In this document: in pieces, positions 1 to 5,479 of the stretch
How the letters are laid out: each line of letters starts with the position of its first letter
Position numbering within the stretch: the stretch's first letter is position 1
Source of the DNA: Candidatus Zixiibacteriota bacterium
Lineage (GTDB): Bacteria > Zixibacteria > MSB-5A5 > GN15 > PGXB01
Reading direction: 5' to 3'
DNA length: 6,504 nucleotides
Assembly: GCA_003641425.1 (NCBI GenBank)
Contig: QNAH01000166.1
Coordinates: forward strand, 1 to 6,504
Notes under the pieces: generated by a model
Databases searched by the model: none
Told to the model about the DNA's origin: nothing
What the model saw: the letters and a program-made list of their open reading frames with translations, nothing else
Translations under genes and position numbers: made by a program

Positions 1-393
1 GGCCCGTGTCTTAGCCAGGAGGCGATCAATGGTGGCAGCGCTGATTGACAGGAGTTGGTCTATTGTTTTAGCCGACAACTTCTCGTAGGCCTGCTCATAG
101 AATGGCAACCAGAGTGGTATGGCCGCCACCAGCCTCTTAGAACACATCTGATCGGAGACCAGCCAGATTCGTTTGAGAGCTTTCATAAACTCGGCCGAGT
201 GGTAGATGGGTTTTCGGCCTGGGCGCTTTGTCGGTCCCCTTTTCTGTTGTTTCAACAGCCGAATGGCGTGTTTGCGATGATACTTACAGACCTTACAGAA
301 CTCCTGAAGTATCAGTCCTTTCTCTTCTTTGGTTGCCCCACAATAGCGTTGCCGTATCGCACTTAGGTATTCTCGCCTTGAATTTCCACCCAT
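1..393 (-). CDS. IS transposase, N-terminal part (cut by window edge)
   Basis: The minus strand is open from an ATG at 393-391 to the left edge, giving 131 codons with no stop; the C-terminal part, including any DDE/integrase catalytic core, lies outside the window. A good Shine-Dalgarno sequence (AAAGGAGA, complement of 401-408) sits 7 nt before the ATG. The protein begins MGGNSRREYLSAIRQRY, continues with a 'YHRKHAIRLL' helix-turn-helix-like stretch (about residues 38-47), a basic linker 'KRPGRKPIY', and then 'SDQMCSKRL', 'PLWLPFYE' and 'LLSISAATIDRLL'. From memory, this run of motifs is typical of a family of integrase-core transposases often filed under ISNCY or near IS481; the family label is recognition, not a search result. 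The role would be cut-and-paste or copy movement of the element. Nothing in the visible part is broken. The plus-strand ORF over the same bases is a shadow. Confidence 0.85.
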   Translation of the reverse strand, partial: MGGNSRREYLSAIRQRYCGATKEEKGLILQEFCKVCKYHRKHAIRLLKQQKRGPTKRPGRKPIYHSAEFMKALKRIWLVSDQMCSKRLVAAIPLWLPFYEQAYEKLSAKTIDQLLSISAATIDRLLAKTRA

Positions 394-408
394 AATCGTG
401 TCTCCTTT

Positions 409-431
409 CGGTAACATCAATTATGAGGTAA
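409..431. repeat. 23-bp direct repeat, copy 1 (IS end region)
   Basis: This 23-bp unit matches 465-487 at 20 of 23 positions in the same orientation, 56 bp apart. It starts CGGTAACAT and ends GAGGTAA; all three mismatches are in the 7 bp between. Each copy contains two GGTAA half-sites 17 bp apart (here 410-414 and 427-431). It lies just upstream of the transposase Shine-Dalgarno. The likely meaning is a subterminal transposase-binding site or an operator for the transposase gene; this is inference from position. Confidence 0.7.
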
Positions 432-464
432 CGTATCATTTGAATCCTATTATTTCACCTCCCT

Positions 465-487
465 CGGTAACATTTATTGTGAGGTAA
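465..487. repeat. 23-bp direct repeat, copy 2 (probable outer IS end)
   Basis: This is the second copy of the repeat at 409-431, with GGTAA half-sites at 466-470 and 483-487. It is the last element-like sequence before the phoB promoter, so the IS terminus is probably at or shortly beyond 487. The opposite terminus is outside the window, so neither a terminal inverted repeat nor a target-site duplication can be confirmed. Confidence 0.65.
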
Positions 488-517
488 TTCGATACAGCGA
501 TAGGACAAATTATTCAC

Positions 518-547
518 TTGCGAAAATCGGTGGCAAACCTATATAAT
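518..547 (+). promoter_or_regulatory. phoBR promoter, sigma70-type
   Basis: A perfect TATAAT (542-547) is preceded by TTGCGA (518-523, 4 of 6 matches to TTGACA) with an 18-bp spacer. The predicted start of transcription is about 554, leaving a leader of about 30 nt before the phoB ATG. No convincing 11-bp-phased PhoB repeats are seen in 488-541, so autoregulation of phoB by PhoB, known in other bacteria, is not supported by what is visible here. The -35 begins about 30 bp from the probable end of the adjacent IS. Confidence 0.7.
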
Positions 548-583
548 ACGATGATGCAAGAAAGGGATATTTAGGAGCAGCTA

Positions 584-1270
584 ATGGCTGAACGGCAAAT
601 CCTGGTTATCGAAGACGAAGAGGACATACTGGAGGTTATTACCTACAACCTCACCAAAGAGGGGTACCGGGTGGTGGGCGTAATCTCCGGCGAGGATGGT
701 CTGAAAGCTGCCCAAAACGCCCCGCCGAACCTCATCGTTCTTGATCTGATGCTGCCCGGGATCGACGGTTTGGAGGTGTGCAAAATTCTAAAGCACGATG
801 ACAGGACTGCCCATATCCCGATCGTAATGCTGACAGCCAAAGGTGAAGAAACCGATATCGTGACCGGCCTTGAACTTGGCGCCGACGACTATATTACTAA
901 GCCATTCAGCCCAAGAGTATTGATCGCCAGAGTGCGAGCCCTCCTTCGCAGAGCCGTAGTCGAGTCGGTAAGCGAAACGGACACCATCAGAGTACATGAT
1001 TTGGTCATAACTCCCGGAAGGCATGAAGTGTCAGTCGGCAGTAAACCGGTAACGCTGACGTTCACCGAATTCAAGATTCTTCACACTCTGGCCAGGAAGC
1101 CGGGGTGGGTTTTTACGCGCTATCAGATCGTCAATGCAGTTCGGGGTGAAGACACCATTGTCACCGATCGGTCGGTTGATGTCCAGATCGTTGGGCTGCG
1201 TAAAAAGCTCGGCCCAGCCGGGAAGTATATTGAAACTGTCCGCGGTGTCGGATACAGGTTCAGGGAATAG
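584..1270 (+). CDS. phoB: Phosphate regulon response regulator PhoB (OmpR family)
   Basis: This is a 228-aa cytoplasmic transcription factor, the normal length for the OmpR/PhoB family. The receiver domain (about 4-122) shows the acidic pair Glu10/Asp11, phosphoacceptor Asp54 in 'VLDLMLPG', Thr84 in 'MLTAK', Tyr103 and Lys106 in 'DDYITKPF'. The C-terminal winged-helix DNA-binding domain (about 130-228) ends with 'DVQIVGLRKKLG' and 'IETVRGVGYRF', the recognition-helix and wing motifs of the family. The start is set by AGGAG at 573-577, 6 nt before the ATG. The partner phoR begins 2 nt after the stop, and pst genes follow, which favours PhoB over other OmpR regulators. When phosphorylated it is expected to bind 11-bp-phased repeats such as those at 3083-3121. 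All catalytic residues are present. Confidence 0.93.
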   Translation: MAERQILVIEDEEDILEVITYNLTKEGYRVVGVISGEDGLKAAQNAPPNLIVLDLMLPGIDGLEVCKILKHDDRTAHIPIVMLTAKGEETDIVTGLELGADDYITKPFSPRVLIARVRALLRRAVVESVSETDTIRVHDLVITPGRHEVSVGSKPVTLTFTEFKILHTLARKPGWVFTRYQIVNAVRGEDTIVTDRSVDVQIVGLRKKLGPAGKYIETVRGVGYRFRE

Positions 1271-1272
1271 CT

Positions 1273-3063
1273 ATGTCTCGCAGGAGGATGCTCTGGCAGT
1301 TATATCCATCTTATCTGCTGATCACACTTGTTGCACTTATGGCCATCACCTGGTACGCTTCGCGCTCCCTGCGCCGATTTTACCTTGAACAAGTTACATC
1401 TGACCTTAAAGCCAGAGCCCAGCTCATAGAAAAACGGATAACAATCCTGCTTGCCTCTGGCAATACCGCACAGGTGGATTTATTGTGCAAAGAGCTCGGC
1501 CACAAAACCGCGACTCGGATCACAGTGATACGCCCCGAGGGCGGGGTTGTCGGTGATTCCGAAGAAGACCCAACCCAGATGGAAAACCACGGCCACAGGC
1601 CTGAAATTGCAGAAGCTCTGTTGGGTGTACCAGGGGTATCCACCAGATATAGCAATACACTACAGAAGTCGATGATGTACGTGGCTATCCCCTTGACTTT
1701 CGACAATGAGATAGTGGGCGTTGTTCGGACCTCCCTGCCCATAACATCGGTCGACGACGCAATGCGCGGGGTCAGCGTTAGGATTGCTTTAGGCGGACTG
1801 GTGATTGCAGTGCTGGCTGCTCTCGTAAGCCTGTGGGTCAGCCGTCGTATTAGTCGTCCCTTGGAAGAAATGAGAATCGGTGCCGAACGGTTTGCCGGAG
1901 GTGCTCTTGATTACCGACTGGCCGTGCCGAACTCGGAGGAAATGGGGCGGTTAGCCGAGGCTATGAACCAGATGGCCGCTCGACTCGACGACCGTATCCG
2001 TACTGTCGTGTGCCAGCGAAACGAACAGGAAGCGATTCTGGTTAGTATGGTCGAAGGGGTCCTGGCTGTTGACGCTAATGAACGGGTTATCAGTCTTAAC
2101 GCCGCTGCTGCCCGTCTCCTTGACCTGTCGCTTGATGACGCTAAGGGACGCAGTATCCAGGAGGCAGTGCGCAATACAGAGTTACAGGCTCTGATAACGC
2201 AAACGCTGAGTAAGCAGCGGTCGATTGAAGAAGCGATTGTTCTGACAGGGGCAGAAGAATTGTACCTTCAAGTGCGCGGCACAATTCTGAAGGATGCTCA
2301 AGGAGCGAGCATTGGGGCGCTGGTGGTATTAAACGACGTTACACGGATCAGAAAACTTGAGAGCCTGCGGCGCGATTTTGTCGCCAATGTTTCTCATGAG
2401 CTTAAGACCCCCATCACCTCTATCAAAGGTTTCGTGGAGACACTTCTTGACGGTGCGTTGAAAAATCCGGAGAATGCTGAAAGATTTCTCACCAAAGTCG
2501 CTCGCCAGACCGACCGACTGAATCAGATTGTCGAGGACCTCATGGACCTTTCGCGAATCGAGAAGGATACCGAACAAGCGGAAATCCAACTTGAAGAGAG
2601 TCACCTTAAAGAGGCTCTGGAGGCTGCAGTTCAGGCCTGCGAGGTTCAGGCATCAGCTAAAGCGATCAGGATTGATCTAAACTGCAATGATGCCCTTCGA
2701 GCTAAAATAAATCCCCCTATGCTTGAACAAGCGGTCATCAATCTGATCGATAATGCCATCAATTACAGCGAAGCGGGCCAGTCAATCGAAGTGGCCGCGG
2801 CTGAGCAAGAAAGTGAAATCAGGGTTTCCGTGCGAGACCACGGTTGTGGCATTTCTCAAGAGCACCTGCCGCGCCTCTTTGAGCGTTTCTACCGCGTTGA
2901 TAAAGGCAGAAGTCGGGAGCTTGGCGGCACCGGGCTGGGACTGGCCATCGTCAAACATATCGCGCTGGCGCATGGCGGTCGGGTGAGTGTGGAGAGTGTA
3001 CCCGGTAAGGGGAGCGTTTTTACAATCCACCTGCCTCTGCGGTCTCCCAAGGGTGTTGTCTAA
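1273..3063 (+). CDS. phoR: Phosphate regulon sensor histidine kinase PhoR
   Basis: This is a 596-aa membrane histidine kinase. Domains in order: TM1 (about 10-29), an extracytoplasmic domain of about 140 residues (30-169), TM2 (about 170-190), HAMP (about 190-242, with 'SRRISRPLEEM'), PAS (about 250-360, with 'MVEGVLAVDANERVISLN'), HisKA with phosphoacceptor His375 in 'NVSHELKTPI', then HATPase_c. The ATPase part has the N box (Asn490, Asn494 in 'NLIDNAINYS'), G1 'DHGCGIS' (Asp522) and G2 'GGTGLGL' (551-557). All catalytic elements are intact. TM-sensor-TM-HAMP-PAS-HisKA is the architecture of PhoR in Gram-positives and many deeper Gram-negative lineages; E. coli PhoR lacks the large extracytoplasmic domain. 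The ATG lies 2 nt after the phoB stop, so translation is probably coupled; a weak AGGG at 1262-1265 lies within the end of phoB. PhoR is assigned by its PhoB partner and pst neighbours. Confidence 0.92.
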   Translation: MSRRRMLWQLYPSYLLITLVALMAITWYASRSLRRFYLEQVTSDLKARAQLIEKRITILLASGNTAQVDLLCKELGHKTATRITVIRPEGGVVGDSEEDPTQMENHGHRPEIAEALLGVPGVSTRYSNTLQKSMMYVAIPLTFDNEIVGVVRTSLPITSVDDAMRGVSVRIALGGLVIAVLAALVSLWVSRRISRPLEEMRIGAERFAGGALDYRLAVPNSEEMGRLAEAMNQMAARLDDRIRTVVCQRNEQEAILVSMVEGVLAVDANERVISLNAAAARLLDLSLDDAKGRSIQEAVRNTELQALITQTLSKQRSIEEAIVLTGAEELYLQVRGTILKDAQGASIGALVVLNDVTRIRKLESLRRDFVANVSHELKTPITSIKGFVETLLDGALKNPENAERFLTKVARQTDRLNQIVEDLMDLSRIEKDTEQAEIQLEESHLKEALEAAVQACEVQASAKAIRIDLNCNDALRAKINPPMLEQAVINLIDNAINYSEAGQSIEVAAAEQESEIRVSVRDHGCGISQEHLPRLFERFYRVDKGRSRELGGTGLGLAIVKHIALAHGGRVSVESVPGKGSVFTIHLPLRSPKGVV

Positions 3064-3082
3064 GCATCACACCGGCTAAAAA

Positions 3083-3121
3083 TTCACACAAAATTAATGC
3101 TTCCCTAACACTTTCCTAACA
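3083..3121 (+). promoter_or_regulatory. Candidate PhoB box: four hexamers at 11-bp phasing
   Basis: Four related hexamers lie exactly 11 bp apart with 5-bp spacers: TTCACA (3083-3088), TTAATG (3094-3099), CTAACA (3105-3110) and CTAACA (3116-3121). The last two are part of a near-perfect tandem 11-mer, CTTCCCTAACA then CTTTCCTAACA (one mismatch). An 11-bp repeat period is the hallmark of PhoB/PhoP binding: E. coli Pho boxes use 7-bp repeats with 4-bp spacers, and B. subtilis PhoP boxes use TTAACA-like hexamers with 5-bp spacers. Position just after phoBR and ahead of a porin-pst cluster makes PhoB binding the natural reading. Four units would fit two PhoB dimers. Confidence 0.65.
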
Positions 3122-3124
3122 GTA

Positions 3125-3155
3125 CTTCTGTTTGTTCCTCGCAAAGAAACAGAAG
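3125..3155. repeat. 9-bp perfect inverted repeat between PhoB box and -10
   Basis: CTTCTGTTT (3125-3133) and AAACAGAAG (3147-3155) are perfect reverse complements around a 13-nt centre. The stem is AT-rich and has no following T tract, so it is a poor intrinsic terminator for phoR. It covers the place where a -35 would lie for the TATAAT at 3165, so it may be an operator for a second regulator, or a weak hairpin at the end of the phoBR transcript. Function is unknown. Confidence 0.5.
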
Positions 3156-3164
3156 CAAAAGAAA

Positions 3165-3170
3165 TATAAT
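3165..3170 (+). promoter_or_regulatory. Putative -10 of the porin-pst operon promoter
   Basis: A perfect TATAAT lies 43 nt after the last PhoB hexamer. The best -35 at 17-bp spacing is CAAAGA (3142-3147), which is poor, as expected for an activator-dependent promoter. If used, transcription would start near 3177 and leave a leader of about 214 nt before the porin ATG. Within this leader I see no recognisable riboswitch or strong hairpin. Confidence 0.45.
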
Positions 3171-3369
3171 GATGTTGGAACACGAAAAACGGTCAAGGCA
3201 ACCGCATAAACCAACAAAGGGAGAGAAGAAGTACTGGTATCCGTACAGCTTGCAGGCGCTCAGCCCCAAAAGATTCGCAGCGGTGACCGCAATGATCCTG
3301 AACGGGAGATACGAGCTGATTTCGTTAAGAAGAGCTGATACCGTAATTCAGTATAACCAAGCCCATTGA
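3169..3369 (+). CDS. Doubtful 66-codon ORF in the porin leader
   Basis: This open frame of 66 codons has two adjacent ATGs (3169, 3172) and ends 21 nt before the porin ATG, just ahead of its Shine-Dalgarno. The predicted peptide is basic (rich in Lys/Arg in the first third, 'KPTKGEKKYWYPYSLQ'), has no signal peptide or membrane segment, and I recognise no family. In favour: the spacing to the next gene is operon-like, and third positions in the second half are GC-rich. Against: there is no good ribosome-binding site before either ATG, and the start overlaps the TATAAT at 3165-3170, so both cannot be right. Treat as probable untranslated leader unless homologues appear. Confidence 0.2.
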   Translation: MMLEHEKRSRQPHKPTKGEKKYWYPYSLQALSPKRFAAVTAMILNGRYELISLRRADTVIQYNQAH

Positions 3370-3373
3370 ACTT

Positions 3374-3380
3374 AAGGAGG
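3374..3380 (+). promoter_or_regulatory. Strong ribosome-binding site of the porin gene
   Basis: AAGGAGG is a full match to the Shine-Dalgarno core, 10 nt before the ATG at 3391. It fixes the porin start and suggests high translation, as expected of an abundant outer-membrane protein. Confidence 0.8.
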
Positions 3381-3390
3381 AAGAACGCAA

Positions 3391-4479
3391 ATGAGAACAG
3401 TGCTAATGGCATTGGCTACTGCGGCAATGCTGACCACCACGGCCGCTGGCGGCAAGTCGTGGGATAACGTTAGGGTGAAGGGAGACCTTCGCTATCGACA
3501 TGAGGTGATCGACAATGAGGGCAAAGACGCCCGTTACAGGCATCGCCTTCGCGCTCGGGTGGGTATCGAGGCCAACGTTTCCGTTACCACCAAAATCGGT
3601 TTACAACTGGCCACCGGCTCCGATGACCCGGTTTCTACCAACCAGACTCTGGATAACGGGTTCTCTACGAAGAATCTTATGCTGGACCTGGTTTACTTTG
3701 AAATGAAGTATGAGGCTGTTCCGGGACTGAAGATCAAAGGCGGCAAGTTCAAAAATCCGTTTTTCAAGACGGGGAAATCGGAGCTTCTGTGGGACTCAGA
3801 TGGGAACCCGGAAGGTGGCGCGGCCACTTTTCAAAGAGACTTTCAGAACCTTTCCCTTACCCTGATCGGGGCCGGGCTCTGGATAGAGGAGCGCTCCTCA
3901 AACGACGATTCCTGGCTGGCTGCCGGTCAAGGCATGTTGAGATACCATCTGAATGAGAAGAAATCCAGCGTTGCAGTTGGCGGCGGCTTCTACAATTACG
4001 TCAATACGGCCGGCTTCGAACCCTTCTTTGACCCTGAGGAACCGATGGGGAACACCGTTGATGATTCGGGTCGCTACGTGAACGACTACGAGCTTATCGA
4101 ACTGTTTACTGAGATCACTCATAAGTTTAACGACATCCCGGTGGTGGTCATGGGGGACTACGTCACCAATACTGCTGCCGACAGCCTGGACAACGGATGG
4201 CTGGTGGGGATTCGCGTGGGCAAGACTAAAAAGCCCGGCTCGTGGGCTTTCCGCTACATCTACCGCGAGGTCGAGAAAGACGCCGTAGTGGGAACCTTTA
4301 CCGACTCCGATTTCCGCGGCGGCGGCACCGACGCCAAGGGCCACGAGATCGGCGGCGCCGTGCAGCTTGCCAAGAACACAGCCTTCAAAGCGACCTACTT
4401 CATAAATACAATTGGGTTGGATAAGAATGGATCCAATTTCAATCGGCTTCAGGTTGATCTGCAACTGAAGTTCAAGTAG
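3391..4479 (+). CDS. Outer-membrane porin (putative porin family), phosphate-linked by context
   Basis: This is a 362-aa predicted beta-barrel. Residues 1-19 form a signal peptide (MRTVLMALATAAMLTTTAAG) with a likely cleavage around Ala18-Ala19. The mature protein has 'VKGDLRYRHE' (29-38), 'RYRHRLRARVG' (48-58) and 'GKSELLWDSDGNPEG' (128-142). From memory this set resembles the 'putative porin' family (Pfam Porin_5), whose members share an RHRLR-type first strand and a WDSD..PEG loop. Alternating polar/hydrophobic strands run to the C-terminus, which ends 'VDLQLKFK', so a final-strand aromatic is present one residue from the end. There are no cysteines. Its place between PhoB-box-like repeats and pstS suggests a phosphate-induced channel with a role like OprP/OprO or PhoE, but substrate selectivity cannot be read from sequence. 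The large minus-strand ORF over its 3' half is a shadow. Confidence 0.8.
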   Translation: MRTVLMALATAAMLTTTAAGGKSWDNVRVKGDLRYRHEVIDNEGKDARYRHRLRARVGIEANVSVTTKIGLQLATGSDDPVSTNQTLDNGFSTKNLMLDLVYFEMKYEAVPGLKIKGGKFKNPFFKTGKSELLWDSDGNPEGGAATFQRDFQNLSLTLIGAGLWIEERSSNDDSWLAAGQGMLRYHLNEKKSSVAVGGGFYNYVNTAGFEPFFDPEEPMGNTVDDSGRYVNDYELIELFTEITHKFNDIPVVVMGDYVTNTAADSLDNGWLVGIRVGKTKKPGSWAFRYIYREVEKDAVVGTFTDSDFRGGGTDAKGHEIGGAVQLAKNTAFKATYFINTIGLDKNGSNFNRLQVDLQLKFK

Positions 4480-4494
4480 CCATGCTGAGGGGGA

Positions 4495-4522
4495 ATGACA
4501 GATTGCTAACTGAATGCAAACA
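4495..4522 (+). promoter_or_regulatory. Weak second PhoB-box candidate before pstS
   Basis: Three hexamers at 11-bp spacing, ATGACA (4495-4500), CTAACT (4506-4511) and CAAACA (4517-4522), resemble those at 3083-3121. A TAGAAC (4532-4537, 4 of 6 to TATAAT) follows 9 nt later, close to the Pho-box-to-minus-10 distance in E. coli. This could be an internal promoter raising pstS expression. The matches are degenerate and chance is a real alternative. Confidence 0.25.
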
Positions 4523-4555
4523 AATAATCGGTAGAACAATGAAGGTAAACGTAAC

Positions 4556-4560
4556 GGAGG
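4556..4560 (+). promoter_or_regulatory. Ribosome-binding site deciding the pstS start
   Basis: GGAGG ends 5 nt before the ATG at 4566. The same frame is open from an ATG at 4482, but only the 4566 start has this site and puts a signal peptide at the N-terminus. Confidence 0.8.
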
Positions 4561-4565
4561 TTTTA

Positions 4566-5417
4566 ATGAAAAACGTTATCATCACCATGATGGTGCTACT
4601 GTTCGCGGTTGGATTAATCGCCGCCGGCAGCAACATAACAATCAAGGGCTCTGACACCCTCGTTCGTCTTGGTCAGCGCTGGGCGGAAGAGTACATGAAA
4701 AAACATAAGGACATTGTCATTCAGGTCTCCGGGGGTGGCTCCGGAACCGGTATCGCAGCCTTGCTCAACGGCACTACCGATATTTGCCAAGCCTCACGAA
4801 ACATGAAGAAAAAAGAGTACAAACTTGCAGAAGAGAAAGGGATCAAACCCTACCGCGTGTCGGTTGCTCTTGACGGTATCGCGATCTATCTCAACAAGGA
4901 GAATCCGATTACGACATTATCGCTGGCGAAACTGAAAGGCATTTATACCGGAGCAATCACCAACTGGAAAGAGGTCGGCGGTCCGGACCACAGGATTATC
5001 CTGTATGGTCGCGAGAACAACTCCGGCACCTACGTTTTTTTCAAGAAGCATGTACTTGATAAAGAGGACTACGCCGACGCTGCTCAGGCTCTGCCTGGTA
5101 CAGCGGCGGTTGTCCATGCTGTATCTAAGGACAAGTATGGCATCGGTTATGGCGGCATTGCCTGGGCTAAGGGCGTTAAGTACACCGCTGTAAAGAAGGA
5201 TAATAAATCGACCGCAGTAATACCGGACGTCCAAACAGTCTCCAACGGCACCTACCCGATCTCACGCGAGCTGTACTGGTTCTTTAATGGCGTTCCGAAA
5301 GGGGAAATGAAGGCTCTCGTCAACTGGGCACTTTCTGCTGAAGGACAGAAGCTGGCCGAGGAAATGGGGTACATCCCGCTGCCCAAAGAGTTGGCCGAAG
5401 CTAACATCATTGAGTAA
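4566..5417 (+). CDS. pstS: Periplasmic phosphate-binding protein PstS
   Basis: This is the 283-aa substrate-binding subunit of the PstSCAB phosphate ABC importer. The signal peptide (about 1-20, MKNVIITMMVLLFAVGLIAA) has no lipobox cysteine, so a soluble periplasmic protein is expected. Phosphate-site motifs of the family are visible: 'KGSDTL' (Ser29-Asp30-Thr31), 'GGGSGTG' (56-62), Asp72 with 'ASR' (76-78), and 'RENNSGTY' (149-156). The C-terminal 'PISRELYWFFNG' and 'GYIPLP' are also typical. At 283 aa it is a short-form PstS. The start at 4566 is chosen over the in-frame ATGs at 4482 and 4539 because of GGAGG at 4556-4560 and the signal peptide. It follows the porin by 86 nt and precedes pstC. 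Regulation by PhoB through the site at 3083-3121 is inferred; a second weak site lies at 4495-4522. Confidence 0.93.
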   Translation: MKNVIITMMVLLFAVGLIAAGSNITIKGSDTLVRLGQRWAEEYMKKHKDIVIQVSGGGSGTGIAALLNGTTDICQASRNMKKKEYKLAEEKGIKPYRVSVALDGIAIYLNKENPITTLSLAKLKGIYTGAITNWKEVGGPDHRIILYGRENNSGTYVFFKKHVLDKEDYADAAQALPGTAAVVHAVSKDKYGIGYGGIAWAKGVKYTAVKKDNKSTAVIPDVQTVSNGTYPISRELYWFFNGVPKGEMKALVNWALSAEGQKLAEEMGYIPLPKELAEANIIE

Positions 5418-5440
5418 CCTTGCATCTCTTGCATTGTGAA

Positions 5441-5460
5441 GGGAGGGATGATTCCCTCCC
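5441..5460 (+). repeat. GC-rich hairpin between pstS and pstC
   Basis: GGGAGGGA (5441-5448) and TCCCTCCC (5453-5460) form a perfect 8-bp stem with a TGAT loop, starting 24 nt after the pstS stop. No T tract follows, so it is not a standard intrinsic terminator. A stem here would protect the pstS mRNA 3' end or attenuate read-through, letting PstS outnumber the membrane subunits. It also argues against translation of pstC starting upstream of it. Confidence 0.7.
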
Positions 5461-5470
5461 CTCATGCTTT

Positions 5471-5475
5471 GGTGA
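5471..5475 (+). promoter_or_regulatory. Ribosome-binding site supporting the GTG start of pstC
   Basis: GGTGA matches the 3' half of the full Shine-Dalgarno consensus (AGGAGGTGA) and ends 4 nt before the GTG at 5480, which is equivalent to about 7 nt from a GGAGG core. It lies outside the 5441-5460 hairpin. Confidence 0.5.
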
Positions 5476-5479
5476 AGAC

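Noticed and set aside
55..366. 103-codon plus-strand ORF at the left end
   Set aside because: It is antisense to the transposase, whose minus-strand reading has a Shine-Dalgarno sequence and recognisable family motifs; the plus-strand peptide has neither.
3064..3160. Intrinsic terminator after phoR
   Set aside because: The only stem here (3125-3155) is AT-rich and not followed by a T run, so termination cannot be claimed; phoBR transcripts could read into the porin operon.
3352..3357. TATAAC as an alternative -10 closer to the porin
   Set aside because: No acceptable -35 at 16-18 bp spacing, and the predicted start would leave almost no leader before the ribosome-binding site.
3898..4539. 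213-codon minus-strand ORF across the porin 3' half
   Set aside because: The porin frame has a signal peptide, strong ribosome-binding site and family motifs; the antisense ORF resembles no family I know and fits a codon-bias shadow.
4482..4565. Longer pstS starting at ATG 4482 (or 4539)
   Set aside because: The extra 28 residues are polar and would bury the signal peptide; only ATG 4566 has GGAGG at proper distance.
5420..5479. Longer pstC starting at TTG 5420
   Set aside because: It would begin 2 nt after the pstS stop but translate the GC-rich hairpin and add an unconserved-looking Cys/His-rich leader; GTG 5480 has a better ribosome-binding match.
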